Origin: DATADF01 sp046263155
GTDB lineage: Bacteria; Actinomycetota; CADDZG01; WHSQ01
Reading direction: 5' to 3'
Assembly (NCBI GenBank): GCA_046263155.1
Contig: JBHELF010000069.1
Location: 1-7,890, forward strand
Length of the DNA stretch: 7,890 nucleotides
Shown here in pieces: positions 1 through 6,583 of the stretch. The position numbers and the translations under genes were made by a program. The notes beneath the pieces were generated by a model. It was not told where the DNA came from. It did not search any database and saw nothing but the letters and a program-made list of their open reading frames with translations. Numbering within the stretch: the stretch's first letter is position 1; every line of letters starts with the position of its first letter.

Positions 1-528
1 GGTGTGCAACCCGATCTCGTCTGCCTCGCCAAGTCGATCGGGGGCGGAACTCCCATCGGCGCCTTCGGCGGCCGGGCCGACCTTATGGACGAGATCGAAC
101 ACGGGGTCGCGGCTCTGGGCACCTTCAACGGCAATCCCCTATCGATGGCCGCCGGCCTCGCGGCCCTAACCGAAGTCCTAACGGACGACGCTTACGAGCA
201 CCTACGCAAACTCGGGACTCGTCTCGCCACCGGTTGTCAGAAGGCCCTCGACGCCCACGACATCCCCGGCGTAACGATGGATCTCGGATGCAAGGGATCC
301 ATCACCTTCCGTGATCGGCCGCTCGAGCGCTACCGCGACTTCAAGGAAGTGGACGACTCCCTGTTCGAAGCCTGCTGGTATTGGCTCGTCAACCGCGGGA
401 TCTTTCAGACTCCCGGTAAAGAAGAGCAGTGGACCATCTCGGTCCAGCATTCGGAAGAAGACATCGACCGTTTCGTCGAGGTATTCGATTCGTACTGTGA
501 ACAAGTCACCGCGGAGTCAAGCGGGTAA
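1..528 (+). CDS. Class III PLP-dependent aminotransferase, GSA-aminomutase-like (3' part only)
   Basis: This is the C-terminal part (175 codons) of a fold-type I, class III aminotransferase; the gene starts before the window, so the GTG at position 4 should not be taken as the start. The first visible residues, [13 protein letters not shown], hold the lysine (codon 31-33) that would form the Schiff base with PLP. The segment [12 protein letters not shown] (residues 41-52 of the visible part) is the conserved Thr/Gly-Asn-Pro region in which the Thr contacts the cofactor phosphate of the partner subunit. The C-terminal pattern, a 'GI(F)..P' strand followed by '[17 protein letters not shown]', resembles glutamate-1-semialdehyde aminomutase and its relatives more than GabT. 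The TAA stop is 14 nt before patD, so the two are probably co-transcribed. By inference from that pairing it may transaminate putrescine or a related amine to the aminoaldehyde that patD oxidises. A role in haem synthesis is unlikely in this setting. The family call is firm; the substrate is not known. Confidence 0.9.
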   Translation, partial: GVQPDLVCLAKSIGGGTPIGAFGGRADLMDEIEHGVAALGTFNGNPLSMAAGLAALTEVLTDDAYEHLRKLGTRLATGCQKALDAHDIPGVTMDLGCKGSITFRDRPLERYRDFKEVDDSLFEACWYWLVNRGIFQTPGKEEQWTISVQHSEEDIDRFVEVFDSYCEQVTAESSG

Positions 529-532
529 GCCT

Positions 533-540
533 GGGAGGGA
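533..540 (+). promoter_or_regulatory. Ribosome binding site of patD
   Basis: The sequence GGGAGGGA contains a good Shine-Dalgarno core (GGAGG at 534-538), 4 nt before the ATG at 543. It lies in the 14-nt gap after the aminotransferase stop codon and supports this ATG as the start of the dehydrogenase. Confidence 0.75.
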
Positions 541-542
541 CG

Positions 543-1976
543 ATGGCCGATCGCATCATCCAGAACTTCATCGATGGGGAGCTGCGCAATCCGGCTGAGG
601 GTCGCACATCCGACCTGATCAATCCCGCGACGGGAGAGGTCTTTGCCTCCGCGGCTCTATCCGGCGAGCCCGACGTCGACGCGGCGTGCCGCGCGGCGCG
701 CACCGCATTCGAGAAGTGGCGCGTCACCACTCCTTCGGAGCGAAGCCGGGCCCTTCTGAAGATCGCCGATGCGATAGAGGAGCGGGCCGAGGAATTCGTG
801 CGCCTTGAATGCGAGAACACGGGCAAGCCCTTCCAGCTGACGATGGACGAAGAAATCCCCCCGATGGTCGATCAGATCCGGTTCTTCGCCGGAGCCTGTC
901 GGGTGCTCGAGGGCAAGGCATCCGGCGAGTTCATGGAGGGACACACGTCGATCATCCGGCGAGAGCCGATCGGGGTCTGTGCCCAGGTCACACCCTGGAA
1001 CTACCCGATGATGATGGCGGTGTGGAAATGGGGTCCGGCGATCGCCGCCGGAAACACCGTCGTGCTCAAGCCTTCGGACACAACTCCGGTGACCACCGTG
1101 GCTATGGCGGAGTTGATGTCGGAGTTCCTTCCGGCAGGCGTTATCAACGTGATCTGCGGGGACCGCGACACCGGAGCGGCCCTGGTCGCACATCCGATCC
1201 CCGCCATGGCATCGGTGACCGGAAGCGTGCGCGCAGGCAGAGAGGTCGCGACGTCCGCCGCCGCCGATCTCAAGCGGGTTCATCTCGAACTCGGAGGAAA
1301 GGCTCCGGTCATCGTGTTCGACGATGCCGATCTGGCGAGCGCGGCCGAGGAGATCGCGGTTGCCGGCTACTTCAATGCCGGACAGGACTGCACTGCCGCG
1401 ACCCGGGTCCTCGCGGGGGCCGGGGTCCATGACGATTTCGTCGCCGAGATCACGAAGCAAGCCCAGCAGACCCGCACGGGTGCGCCCGATGAGGATGACA
1501 TCCTCTACGGGCCGCTGAACAACGAGAACCAACTAAGCCGAGTCCAAGGTTTCCTGGAGCGGCGTCCCGAGCGCGCCGAGGTCATGACCGGGGGCAGCCG
1601 GGTCGAGCGCGCCGGCTACTTCCTCGAGCCCACCGTCGTCGCCGGCCTTCAGCAGGACGACGAGATGATCCAGCAGGAGGTCTTCGGGCCCGTCATCACC
1701 GTGCAGCGCTTCGAAGACGAGGACGCCGCTCTTCAGTGGGCGAACGGAGTCGAATACGGCCTTGCGTCGAGTGTCTGGACCAAGGACCACGGCCGTGCCA
1801 TGCGCATGGCCAAGAATCTCGACTTCGGATGTGTCTGGATCAATACGCACATCCCCCTGGTCGCGGAGATGCCTCACGGGGGCTTCAAGCACTCGGGTTA
1901 CGGCAAAGACCTTTCGATGTACGCGCTCGAGGACTACACCCGCATCAAACACGTCATGACGAACATCCAGATCTAG
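543..1976 (+). CDS. patD: Gamma-aminobutyraldehyde dehydrogenase (PatD-like)
   Basis: The product is a 477-residue NAD(P)-dependent aldehyde dehydrogenase, a normal full length for the family (E. coli PatD is about 474). It is predicted to oxidise 4-aminobutyraldehyde to 4-aminobutyrate in the cytoplasm, the second step of the transaminase route of putrescine breakdown. Visible motifs in order are PWNYP (151-155, with the oxyanion Asn153), VVLKPSD (173-179, cofactor-binding Lys176), TGSVRAG (226-232, nucleotide-binding turn), LELGGK (248-253, general base Glu249), NAGQDCTAA (278-286, catalytic Cys283) and EVFGP (379-383). Two stretches are typical of PatD rather than of general aldehyde dehydrogenases: [18 protein letters not shown] near residue 128 and the C-terminal [16 protein letters not shown]...[16 protein letters not shown]. 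All catalytic residues are intact. The upstream aminotransferase is its likely partner, and gabT faces it across 13 nt. A closely related omega-aminoaldehyde dehydrogenase, for example one acting on 3-aminopropanal, remains possible. Confidence 0.93.
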   Translation: MADRIIQNFIDGELRNPAEGRTSDLINPATGEVFASAALSGEPDVDAACRAARTAFEKWRVTTPSERSRALLKIADAIEERAEEFVRLECENTGKPFQLTMDEEIPPMVDQIRFFAGACRVLEGKASGEFMEGHTSIIRREPIGVCAQVTPWNYPMMMAVWKWGPAIAAGNTVVLKPSDTTPVTTVAMAELMSEFLPAGVINVICGDRDTGAALVAHPIPAMASVTGSVRAGREVATSAAADLKRVHLELGGKAPVIVFDDADLASAAEEIAVAGYFNAGQDCTAATRVLAGAGVHDDFVAEITKQAQQTRTGAPDEDDILYGPLNNENQLSRVQGFLERRPERAEVMTGGSRVERAGYFLEPTVVAGLQQDDEMIQQEVFGPVITVQRFEDEDAALQWANGVEYGLASSVWTKDHGRAMRMAKNLDFGCVWINTHIPLVAEMPHGGFKHSGYGKDLSMYALEDYTRIKHVMTNIQI

Positions 1977-1993
1977 CCTCGGCGCAGATCTAG
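1968..1993. repeat. 9-bp direct repeat spanning the convergent patD/gabT stop codons
   Basis: The sequence CAGATCTAG occurs at 1968-1976 and again at 1985-1993. The first copy contains the TAG stop of patD. The second contains, on the minus strand, the TAG stop of gabT (1990-1992). Each copy carries the palindrome AGATCT, so the two could pair as a 6-bp stem around an 11-nt loop. There is no following T-run, so this is not a convincing intrinsic terminator. It is recorded because it fills the whole 13-nt gap between the convergent genes. Confidence 0.4.
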
Positions 1994-3309
1994 CGCGCGC
2001 CTGCGTTCGCCCACTCGAGGGCCTCGATCAGGATGTCGAGCCCGCGGTGCAGCTCTTCATCGGCGATGACGAGAGGAGCCAAGAGACGCACCACGTTGTC
2101 GTAGGTGCCGCACTTCAGGATCAAGAGGCCGTTCTCGTGGCAGCGCTTGATCACGGCCGCCGTGGCGAGGCCGGCCGGCTCCTTCGTCGCGGAATCGGAT
2201 ACCAGCTCGAGCCCGATCATGGGACCGAGCCCCCGCACCTCGCCGACCAAGTCGAGCTCCTCCTCCAAAGGATCCAGGCGCTCACGGATGGTGCGCCCCT
2301 GTTTCTCGGCGCGCGCCAGGACATCGCTTGTCTCCAGCTCCGCGATGACCGCCAGCGCCGCCGCGCAGGCAACGGGGTTACCGCCGTAAGTCCCGCCGAG
2401 GCCTCCGACGTGGGGAGCTTCCATAGCATCGGCGTTTCCCGTGACGCCGGAGATCGGCAGGCCGGCCCCCAAGGACTTGGCCGTCGTGACGAGGTCTGGG
2501 ACGACGTCGTAGTGCTCGATCGCGAACATCTTTGCCGTGCGCCCCATGCCCGACTGAATCTCGTCGTCGATCAGCAGGATGTCGCGTTCCGAGCAAATGG
2601 AGCGCACTAGGTGCATGAACTCCTGGGGACAGACGACGTAGCCGCCTTCTCCCTGAACGGGCTCGATCACCATGCACGCGACGCGGGCCGATCCGATCTC
2701 ATGGTCGATCACATCGGCCAGATGCGTGGCACAGGCAGCGCTTACGGAGCCTGACGACTGGAAAGGGGGCCTGTACTCATAGGGAAACGGAAATCGATGC
2801 ACCTCTGGAGCGAATGGCCCGTAGCCGCGCTTGTAAATCTCCTTGGCTGTGAGCGTCATCGCCAGCAGGGTGCGTCCCGAGAATCCGTTGGAAAAGCAGA
2901 TGACGGCCTGGCGTCCTGTCGCGTAGCGAGCCACCTTTACCGCGTTCTCGACGGCCTCGGCCCCCGAGTTCGCGAGCATGGTCTTCTTGGCGTGGTCGCC
3001 GGGAGTCACCCGATTGAGAGCCTCCGCCAGCTCGACGTAGCCCGGGTACATGGCGACGTGAAAGCACTCGTGAAGAAATCTCTCGACTTGATCTCTGACG
3101 GCGTCCAAGACGCGTCCGCTGGCCCGGCCCACGTTCAAGACGCCCAAGCCGGCCGCGAAATCGATGAATCGGTTGCCGTCCGCATCCACGACGGCCGCCG
3201 GCTCAACCGATTCGATGAAGACCGGAAGCGTGTTGAACACCGCCCGCGGCACCGCCTTTTCACGGCGGGCCACCCATTCCTTCGACCGCGGCCCCGGCAG
3301 CTTAGGCAT
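1990..3309 (-). CDS. gabT: 4-aminobutyrate aminotransferase (GabT-like)
   Basis: A complete class III aminotransferase of 439 residues from the ATG at 3309. It is predicted to move the amino group of GABA to 2-oxoglutarate, giving succinate semialdehyde and glutamate, and so to follow patD in putrescine catabolism. Residues line up with those I recall for E. coli GabT: SGAEAVENA (115-123), R146 in SGRT (R141), E216 and E221 in IEPVQGEGG (E206, E211), D249 and Q252 in DDEIQSG (D239, Q242), K278 in TTAKSLGAG (PLP lysine, K268), T307 in GGTYGGNP (T297) and R408 in NVVRLLAP (R398). The early segment FAAGLGVLNVG (51-61) is also typical. One difference is Ser144 where E. coli has His139 in 'HGRT'. 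An upstream in-frame TTG at 3345 would add 12 residues, but these look unlike the family and that TTG falls in a candidate -35 box, so the ATG is preferred. No Shine-Dalgarno sequence precedes either start. Another omega-amino acid substrate (5-aminovalerate, beta-alanine) cannot be excluded. Confidence 0.92.
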   Translation of the reverse strand: MPKLPGPRSKEWVARREKAVPRAVFNTLPVFIESVEPAAVVDADGNRFIDFAAGLGVLNVGRASGRVLDAVRDQVERFLHECFHVAMYPGYVELAEALNRVTPGDHAKKTMLANSGAEAVENAVKVARYATGRQAVICFSNGFSGRTLLAMTLTAKEIYKRGYGPFAPEVHRFPFPYEYRPPFQSSGSVSAACATHLADVIDHEIGSARVACMVIEPVQGEGGYVVCPQEFMHLVRSICSERDILLIDDEIQSGMGRTAKMFAIEHYDVVPDLVTTAKSLGAGLPISGVTGNADAMEAPHVGGLGGTYGGNPVACAAALAVIAELETSDVLARAEKQGRTIRERLDPLEEELDLVGEVRGLGPMIGLELVSDSATKEPAGLATAAVIKRCHENGLLILKCGTYDNVVRLLAPLVIADEELHRGLDILIEALEWANAGAR

Positions 3310-3316
3310 GGCGCGC

Positions 3317-3345
3317 AAGTTAGTCGATGGTGCAGATCGGCACAA
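3317..3345 (-). promoter_or_regulatory. Candidate promoter of gabT (possibly leaderless)
   Basis: On the minus strand TTGTGC (3345-3340) is followed after 17 nt by TAACTT (3322-3317), a TAnnnT-type -10 box. Seven nucleotides later comes the ATG at 3309, so transcription could begin at or next to the start codon. This spacing is typical of leaderless genes in actinobacteria and would explain the missing Shine-Dalgarno sequence. The -35 match is weak (only TTG fits), so this is a prediction. Confidence 0.35.
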
Positions 3346-3357
3346 AGCGTCAAGAGG

Positions 3358-3363
3358 GATAAT
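3358..3363 (+). promoter_or_regulatory. Candidate -10 box upstream of potA
   Basis: GATAAT matches the sigma-70-type -10 consensus at five of six positions and stands out in GC-rich surroundings. It ends 9 nt before the TTG proposed as the potA start. No recognisable -35 box lies 16-18 nt upstream. A transcript from here would have almost no leader. Confidence 0.3.
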
Positions 3364-3372
3364 GCTGGGAGA

Positions 3373-4533
3373 TTGGAGCCGAAGGGCGCAGGCGCGGACC
3401 TTGTCCTCGAGGGAGTTTCAAAGTCCTTCGGCCACGTGCGCGCCGTCGATCAGGTCTCCTTTCAAGTGGAGGGCGGGCGGTTCTTCACCCTGCTGGGCCC
3501 CTCCGGTTGCGGCAAGACCACCACTCTTCGACTAATCGCCGGCTTCGAGCAACCCGACGAGGGTCGGCTGTTGCTGTCGGGAGAGGACATGACTCGTATC
3601 CCGCCCCACAGGCGCCGAGTGAACACGGTGTTTCAGCACTACGCGTTGTTCCCTCATCTGACCGTAGAGGACAACGTTGCCTTTGGCCTGAAACAGGCCA
3701 AGATTCCGAAGGTCGAGCTCGCTCGCAGGCTCGACGAGTCACTGAAACGGGTGCGACTGCAGGAACTCCGGAAGCGACGCCCGCGCGAACTCTCGGGCGG
3801 ACAGCAGCAGCGCGTCGCGCTGGCGAGAGCATTGATCAACGAGCCAAGGGTCCTTCTGTTGGACGAGCCGCTCGCGGCTCTGGACCTGAAACTGCGCAAG
3901 GCCATGCAGCAGGAGCTGAAGCGTCTCCAGGAGAGAGTGGGAATTACTTTCATCTACGTGACCCACGACCAGGAGGAGGCTCTGACACTTTCGGATCGCA
4001 TCGCGGTCATGCACGAGGGACGGATCCTCCAGGAGGGAAGCCCAAACGAGATCTACGAGCGGCCGCGAACCCGCTTCGTTGCAGATTTTGTCGGACAGAC
4101 AAACCTTTTCGAGGGCGTCGTGGAACAGGACGGCGAAGAGGTCCTCGTACGAGACGGATCCGGACTGATGATCACGTGCATGCCGGTCGATTTCGCCCGG
4201 CGCGGCGCCACCGTAGCCGTGGCCGTTCGACCAGAAAAGATCGTTCCTGTGAATGGGGCACGCCCGACCGCCAACCTCGTCGAGGGAACGGTCACACGGC
4301 GGACGTACCTCGGCGACCTCCTGCACCTGCATCTGCTGTTACCGGGGGGGCGTGAGCTCACCGTGCAGCGCCAGAACGAACCCGACGATCCGGCATCACG
4401 ATGGGCAATTGGAGATCGAGTCCAGGTCGCGTGGGATCCGCGCAGCTCGCTCGTACTGGAGATGGATCAGACGTTTGTGGACGAGGAAGACATGCGCTTG
4501 ATGGCCGATTCACAGGAGTCCGATCAGTCGTGA
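3373..4533 (+). CDS. potA: Polyamine ABC transporter, ATP-binding protein (PotA-like)
   Basis: The ATPase of a spermidine/putrescine importer, predicted at 386 residues. With the TTG at 3373 as start it shows GPSGCGKTT (Walker A, 42-50), the Q-loop Gln88 in VFQHYALFPHLTV, the LSGGQQQRV signature (140-148), LLLDEP (Walker B, 161-166), the D-loop ALDLKLR, and the switch His198 in YVTHDQEEA. The segment FVADFVGQTNLFEG (235-248) leads into a C-terminal TOBE domain (about 275-355), as in PotA and related importer ATPases. It would hydrolyse ATP at the inner membrane face and drive PotB-PotC. The start is uncertain. The reading frame stays open far upstream, antisense to gabT, but homology begins only at about 3397. 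TTG 3373 is the only plausible start codon near it, and GGGAGA directly abuts it without proper spacing. An ATG at 3362 is in another frame and gives no family-like sequence. It is the first gene of potADBC, 15 nt before potD. Confidence 0.93.
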   Translation: MEPKGAGADLVLEGVSKSFGHVRAVDQVSFQVEGGRFFTLLGPSGCGKTTTLRLIAGFEQPDEGRLLLSGEDMTRIPPHRRRVNTVFQHYALFPHLTVEDNVAFGLKQAKIPKVELARRLDESLKRVRLQELRKRRPRELSGGQQQRVALARALINEPRVLLLDEPLAALDLKLRKAMQQELKRLQERVGITFIYVTHDQEEALTLSDRIAVMHEGRILQEGSPNEIYERPRTRFVADFVGQTNLFEGVVEQDGEEVLVRDGSGLMITCMPVDFARRGATVAVAVRPEKIVPVNGARPTANLVEGTVTRRTYLGDLLHLHLLLPGGRELTVQRQNEPDDPASRWAIGDRVQVAWDPRSSLVLEMDQTFVDEEDMRLMADSQESDQS

Positions 4534-4536
4534 GCG

Positions 4537-4543
4537 AAAGGAG
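4537..4543 (+). promoter_or_regulatory. Ribosome binding site of potD
   Basis: AAAGGAG is a near-perfect Shine-Dalgarno sequence 5 nt before the ATG at 4549. It is the strongest ribosome binding site in the transporter operon, which fits the need for more binding protein than ATPase or permease. Confidence 0.8.
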
Positions 4544-4548
4544 TATCA

Positions 4549-5679
4549 ATGTCTGACGACCGCTGGCTGGAGTACACAACAAGGAACGTTTCGCGGCGGA
4601 AGCTTCTTGCCGGCGCGGCGGCAGCGGGCTTTCTCGCCGCCTGCTCCAGAGACCTGCGGCCCGATCAGACGGGCAGCTCGGGGGGTGCGTCACCCGGCAC
4701 CGCTCCCGTCCTGGAGGACAGTCTCTCCATCTATAACTGGGCCGACTACATGCATCCGAAGACCTACGGCCAATTCGAAAAGGAATTCGACATCAAGATC
4801 ACGGAGGACAACTACCCCTCCAACGAGGACGCGCTCGCGAAGCTGCAGGCCGGCGCCAAGGGATACGACCTGGTGGTCCCCACCGGCTACATGGTTGAGA
4901 TCATGAGGGAGCAAGGCGTCCTCATGGAGATAGACCACTCACAGATTCCGAACTTCTCTCTGATCGAGGCGCGCTTCCTCGACACCGTTGCCGACCCGGG
5001 GAACAGATACAGCGTGCCGAAGGACTTCGGCACTACGGGCTATGGCTACCGAAGCAGGTTCGTGAAGGAGGAGATGGCCTCCTGGGAGGACTTCTTCCGT
5101 CTTGCTCCCAAGTACTCCGGTCGTTACACCGTCTTGGATTCGTCCCCTGAGGTCGTTGGATCGGCGTTGAAGATGCTCGGCTACTCCTACAACTCGGTCG
5201 ACCCGAAAGAGATCGACGAGGCGACCGACGAGCTTCTAAAACTGAAGCCTCATGTGCGCAAAATCACTTCGTCGATGCGCGAGATCCTGATCTCCGGCGA
5301 GGCCTACGTCTCGCTCACCTGGAATGGTGAGATCGGCTACGTCGCGCTGGACGCGGCCGACGCACGCTATGTCGTTCCCAGCGAGGGCACCGAGGTCTGG
5401 ACCGATAACTGGTGCATCGTGGCGGGGGCACCCCATCCCGCGGCCGCGCACGCCTTCATCAATTGGCACCTGCAGCCGGAGATCCAGGCTCAAGACACCT
5501 CCTACCACTACTACGGCTCTTGCGTAGAGGGCGAGGAGGAGTTCCTCAAGCCCGCGATTGCAAACGATCCCGCCGTCTATCCTCCCGAGGAAATCCTGGG
5601 AAAGTTGGAGTTCGCGGCGGCCAATCCGGATTGGCTGCGTTTGCGCAATGAAGCCTGGACCAAGTTCAAGGCTGCGTAG
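4549..5679 (+). CDS. potD: Polyamine-binding lipoprotein of ABC importer (PotD/PotF-like), Tat-type signal
   Basis: A 376-residue extracytoplasmic binding protein that would capture putrescine or spermidine and deliver it to PotB-PotC. The N-terminus has a twin-arginine motif (VSRRKLLAG, Arg16-Arg17), a short Ala-rich hydrophobic stretch and a lipobox LAAC ending at Cys32. It is therefore predicted to be exported, probably folded through Tat, and anchored as a lipoprotein. A Gly/Ser-rich linker follows (about 41-52). The mature domain starts with SIYNWADYM (60-68); Trp64, Asp66 and Tyr67 match E. coli PotD Trp34, Glu36 and Tyr37, and the Asp agrees with the NWSDY of PotF. Tyr114 in VVPTGYM matches PotD Tyr85, and EVWTDNW (Trp284, Asp286) matches Trp255 and Asp257. 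The segment GYSYNSVDPKEIDEA (211-225) is also typical. Full length for the family. The spacing is 15 nt after potA and 13 nt before potB. Polyamine binding is well supported; putrescine versus spermidine is not decided. Confidence 0.92.
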   Translation: MSDDRWLEYTTRNVSRRKLLAGAAAAGFLAACSRDLRPDQTGSSGGASPGTAPVLEDSLSIYNWADYMHPKTYGQFEKEFDIKITEDNYPSNEDALAKLQAGAKGYDLVVPTGYMVEIMREQGVLMEIDHSQIPNFSLIEARFLDTVADPGNRYSVPKDFGTTGYGYRSRFVKEEMASWEDFFRLAPKYSGRYTVLDSSPEVVGSALKMLGYSYNSVDPKEIDEATDELLKLKPHVRKITSSMREILISGEAYVSLTWNGEIGYVALDAADARYVVPSEGTEVWTDNWCIVAGAPHPAAAHAFINWHLQPEIQAQDTSYHYYGSCVEGEEEFLKPAIANDPAVYPPEEILGKLEFAAANPDWLRLRNEAWTKFKAA

Positions 5680-5692
5680 ACCCGACTAACTG

Positions 5693-6583
5693 ATGCGGTC
5701 ACGCTCCCGCGGCGGGCGTAGTCCCGTCGCGGAGCCCCGATCCCTACTTCTTCCGGCATGGGGCTGGTACACGGTCTTCTTCGTCGCGCCACTACTGATC
5801 ATGGTTGCCTACTCGTTCGCGATAAACGATCCCGATCAATTCTTCACGGTGACCTTCGGTTTCTATACCGATCAGTTCCAGCGGGTGTGGGATCCGCTGT
5901 ATCTCGAGATCTACAAGAACACCTTCCTCATGGCACTGTCCGGCACCATCGGCTGCCTATTGATCGGGTACCCGTTCGCGTATTTTCTGGCCACCCGTGC
6001 GGGGCGTTACAAGACGCTTCTGTTCTTCCTCGTTATCGTGCCGTTCTGGACGAGCCTTCTAATACGCACCTACGCGTGGCTGCTCCTGTTGAGCGAGCAA
6101 GGCCCCCTATCCGGCGTCCTGGAATCGATGGGCGTGATCGCCAATCCATTGAACATCCTCTACACACCGATCTCCGTTTGGATTGGAATCGTCTACGACT
6201 ACCTGCCCCTGATGGTCTTCCCGTTATACGTCGCAATCGAACGGATGGACCCTCGCCTTAAGGAAGCAAGCCGCGACCTTGGAGCCGGTCGCGCTGCGAC
6301 TTTCTGGAAGGTGACCGTGCCGCTGACGATGCCGGGGATCATCACCGGTTGCCTGCTCACCTTCATACCCATGACCGGTGAATATGTCGTTCCTGAAATT
6401 CTCGGAGGGGCAAAGAGCTTCCTGGTCGGGAATCTAGTGGCCAACGAATTCCGCACGGCAATCGACTGGCCGTTTGGAGCGGCGCTATCGATGTCCCTTG
6501 TGGTGATGATGCTGGTGGTGATCTTTGCCTACCTCGGCTTCGTCCGTCGCCGCAGCGAGGAGAGCCTGGGGAGTTTTCTGTGA
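5693..6583 (+). CDS. potB: Polyamine ABC transporter permease, PotB-like
   Basis: An inner-membrane permease subunit of 296 residues with six hydrophobic segments at about 25-44, 77-100, 108-133, 158-182, 212-236 and 264-284. The cytoplasmic EAA loop is RLKEASRDLGAGRAATFWKVTVP (roughly 188-210), with Glu191, Ala192 and Gly197 in the conserved places; this loop docks onto the PotA ATPase. The PotB-type sequences VPFWTSLLIRTYAWL (116-130) and MTGEYVVPEILGG (227-239) are clear. The N-terminus is basic (RSRSRGGR) and cytoplasmic by the positive-inside rule. The ATG at 5693 is the only suitable start, but no Shine-Dalgarno sequence is seen in the 13 nt after potD, so translation may depend on coupling to potD. 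The 3' end overlaps potC by 4 nt. It would pair with PotC to form the translocation channel. Confidence 0.93.
   Translation: MRSRSRGGRSPVAEPRSLLLPAWGWYTVFFVAPLLIMVAYSFAINDPDQFFTVTFGFYTDQFQRVWDPLYLEIYKNTFLMALSGTIGCLLIGYPFAYFLATRAGRYKTLLFFLVIVPFWTSLLIRTYAWLLLLSEQGPLSGVLESMGVIANPLNILYTPISVWIGIVYDYLPLMVFPLYVAIERMDPRLKEASRDLGAGRAATFWKVTVPLTMPGIITGCLLTFIPMTGEYVVPEILGGAKSFLVGNLVANEFRTAIDWPFGAALSMSLVVMMLVVIFAYLGFVRRRSEESLGSFL
6568..6573 (+). promoter_or_regulatory. Ribosome binding site of potC, inside potB
   Basis: GGGGAG lies within the last codons of potB, 6 nt before the GTG at 6580. It supports a GTG start and a GTGA overlap of the potC start with the potB stop. Confidence 0.65.

Noticed and set aside
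657..1532. Minus-strand open frame of 291 codons opposite patD
   Set aside because: It is a shadow of a well-conserved dehydrogenase gene; its Arg/His/Gly-rich composition shows no family features.
3343..3345. In-frame TTG as an earlier start of gabT (12 extra residues)
   Set aside because: The extra residues (MCRSAPSTNLRA) do not resemble GabT N-termini, no ribosome binding site precedes it, and the TTG fits a -35 box for the ATG at 3309.
2797..3372. Long open plus-strand extension upstream of potA, which would give a 578-residue protein
   Set aside because: It runs antisense through gabT, has no recognisable domain, and is the usual result of GC-rich codon use; ABC-ATPase homology begins only near 3397.
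3507..4355. Plus-strand open frame of 282 codons in another frame of potA
   Set aside because: It overlaps the conserved ATPase almost completely and has the Arg-rich, low-complexity look of an out-of-frame translation.
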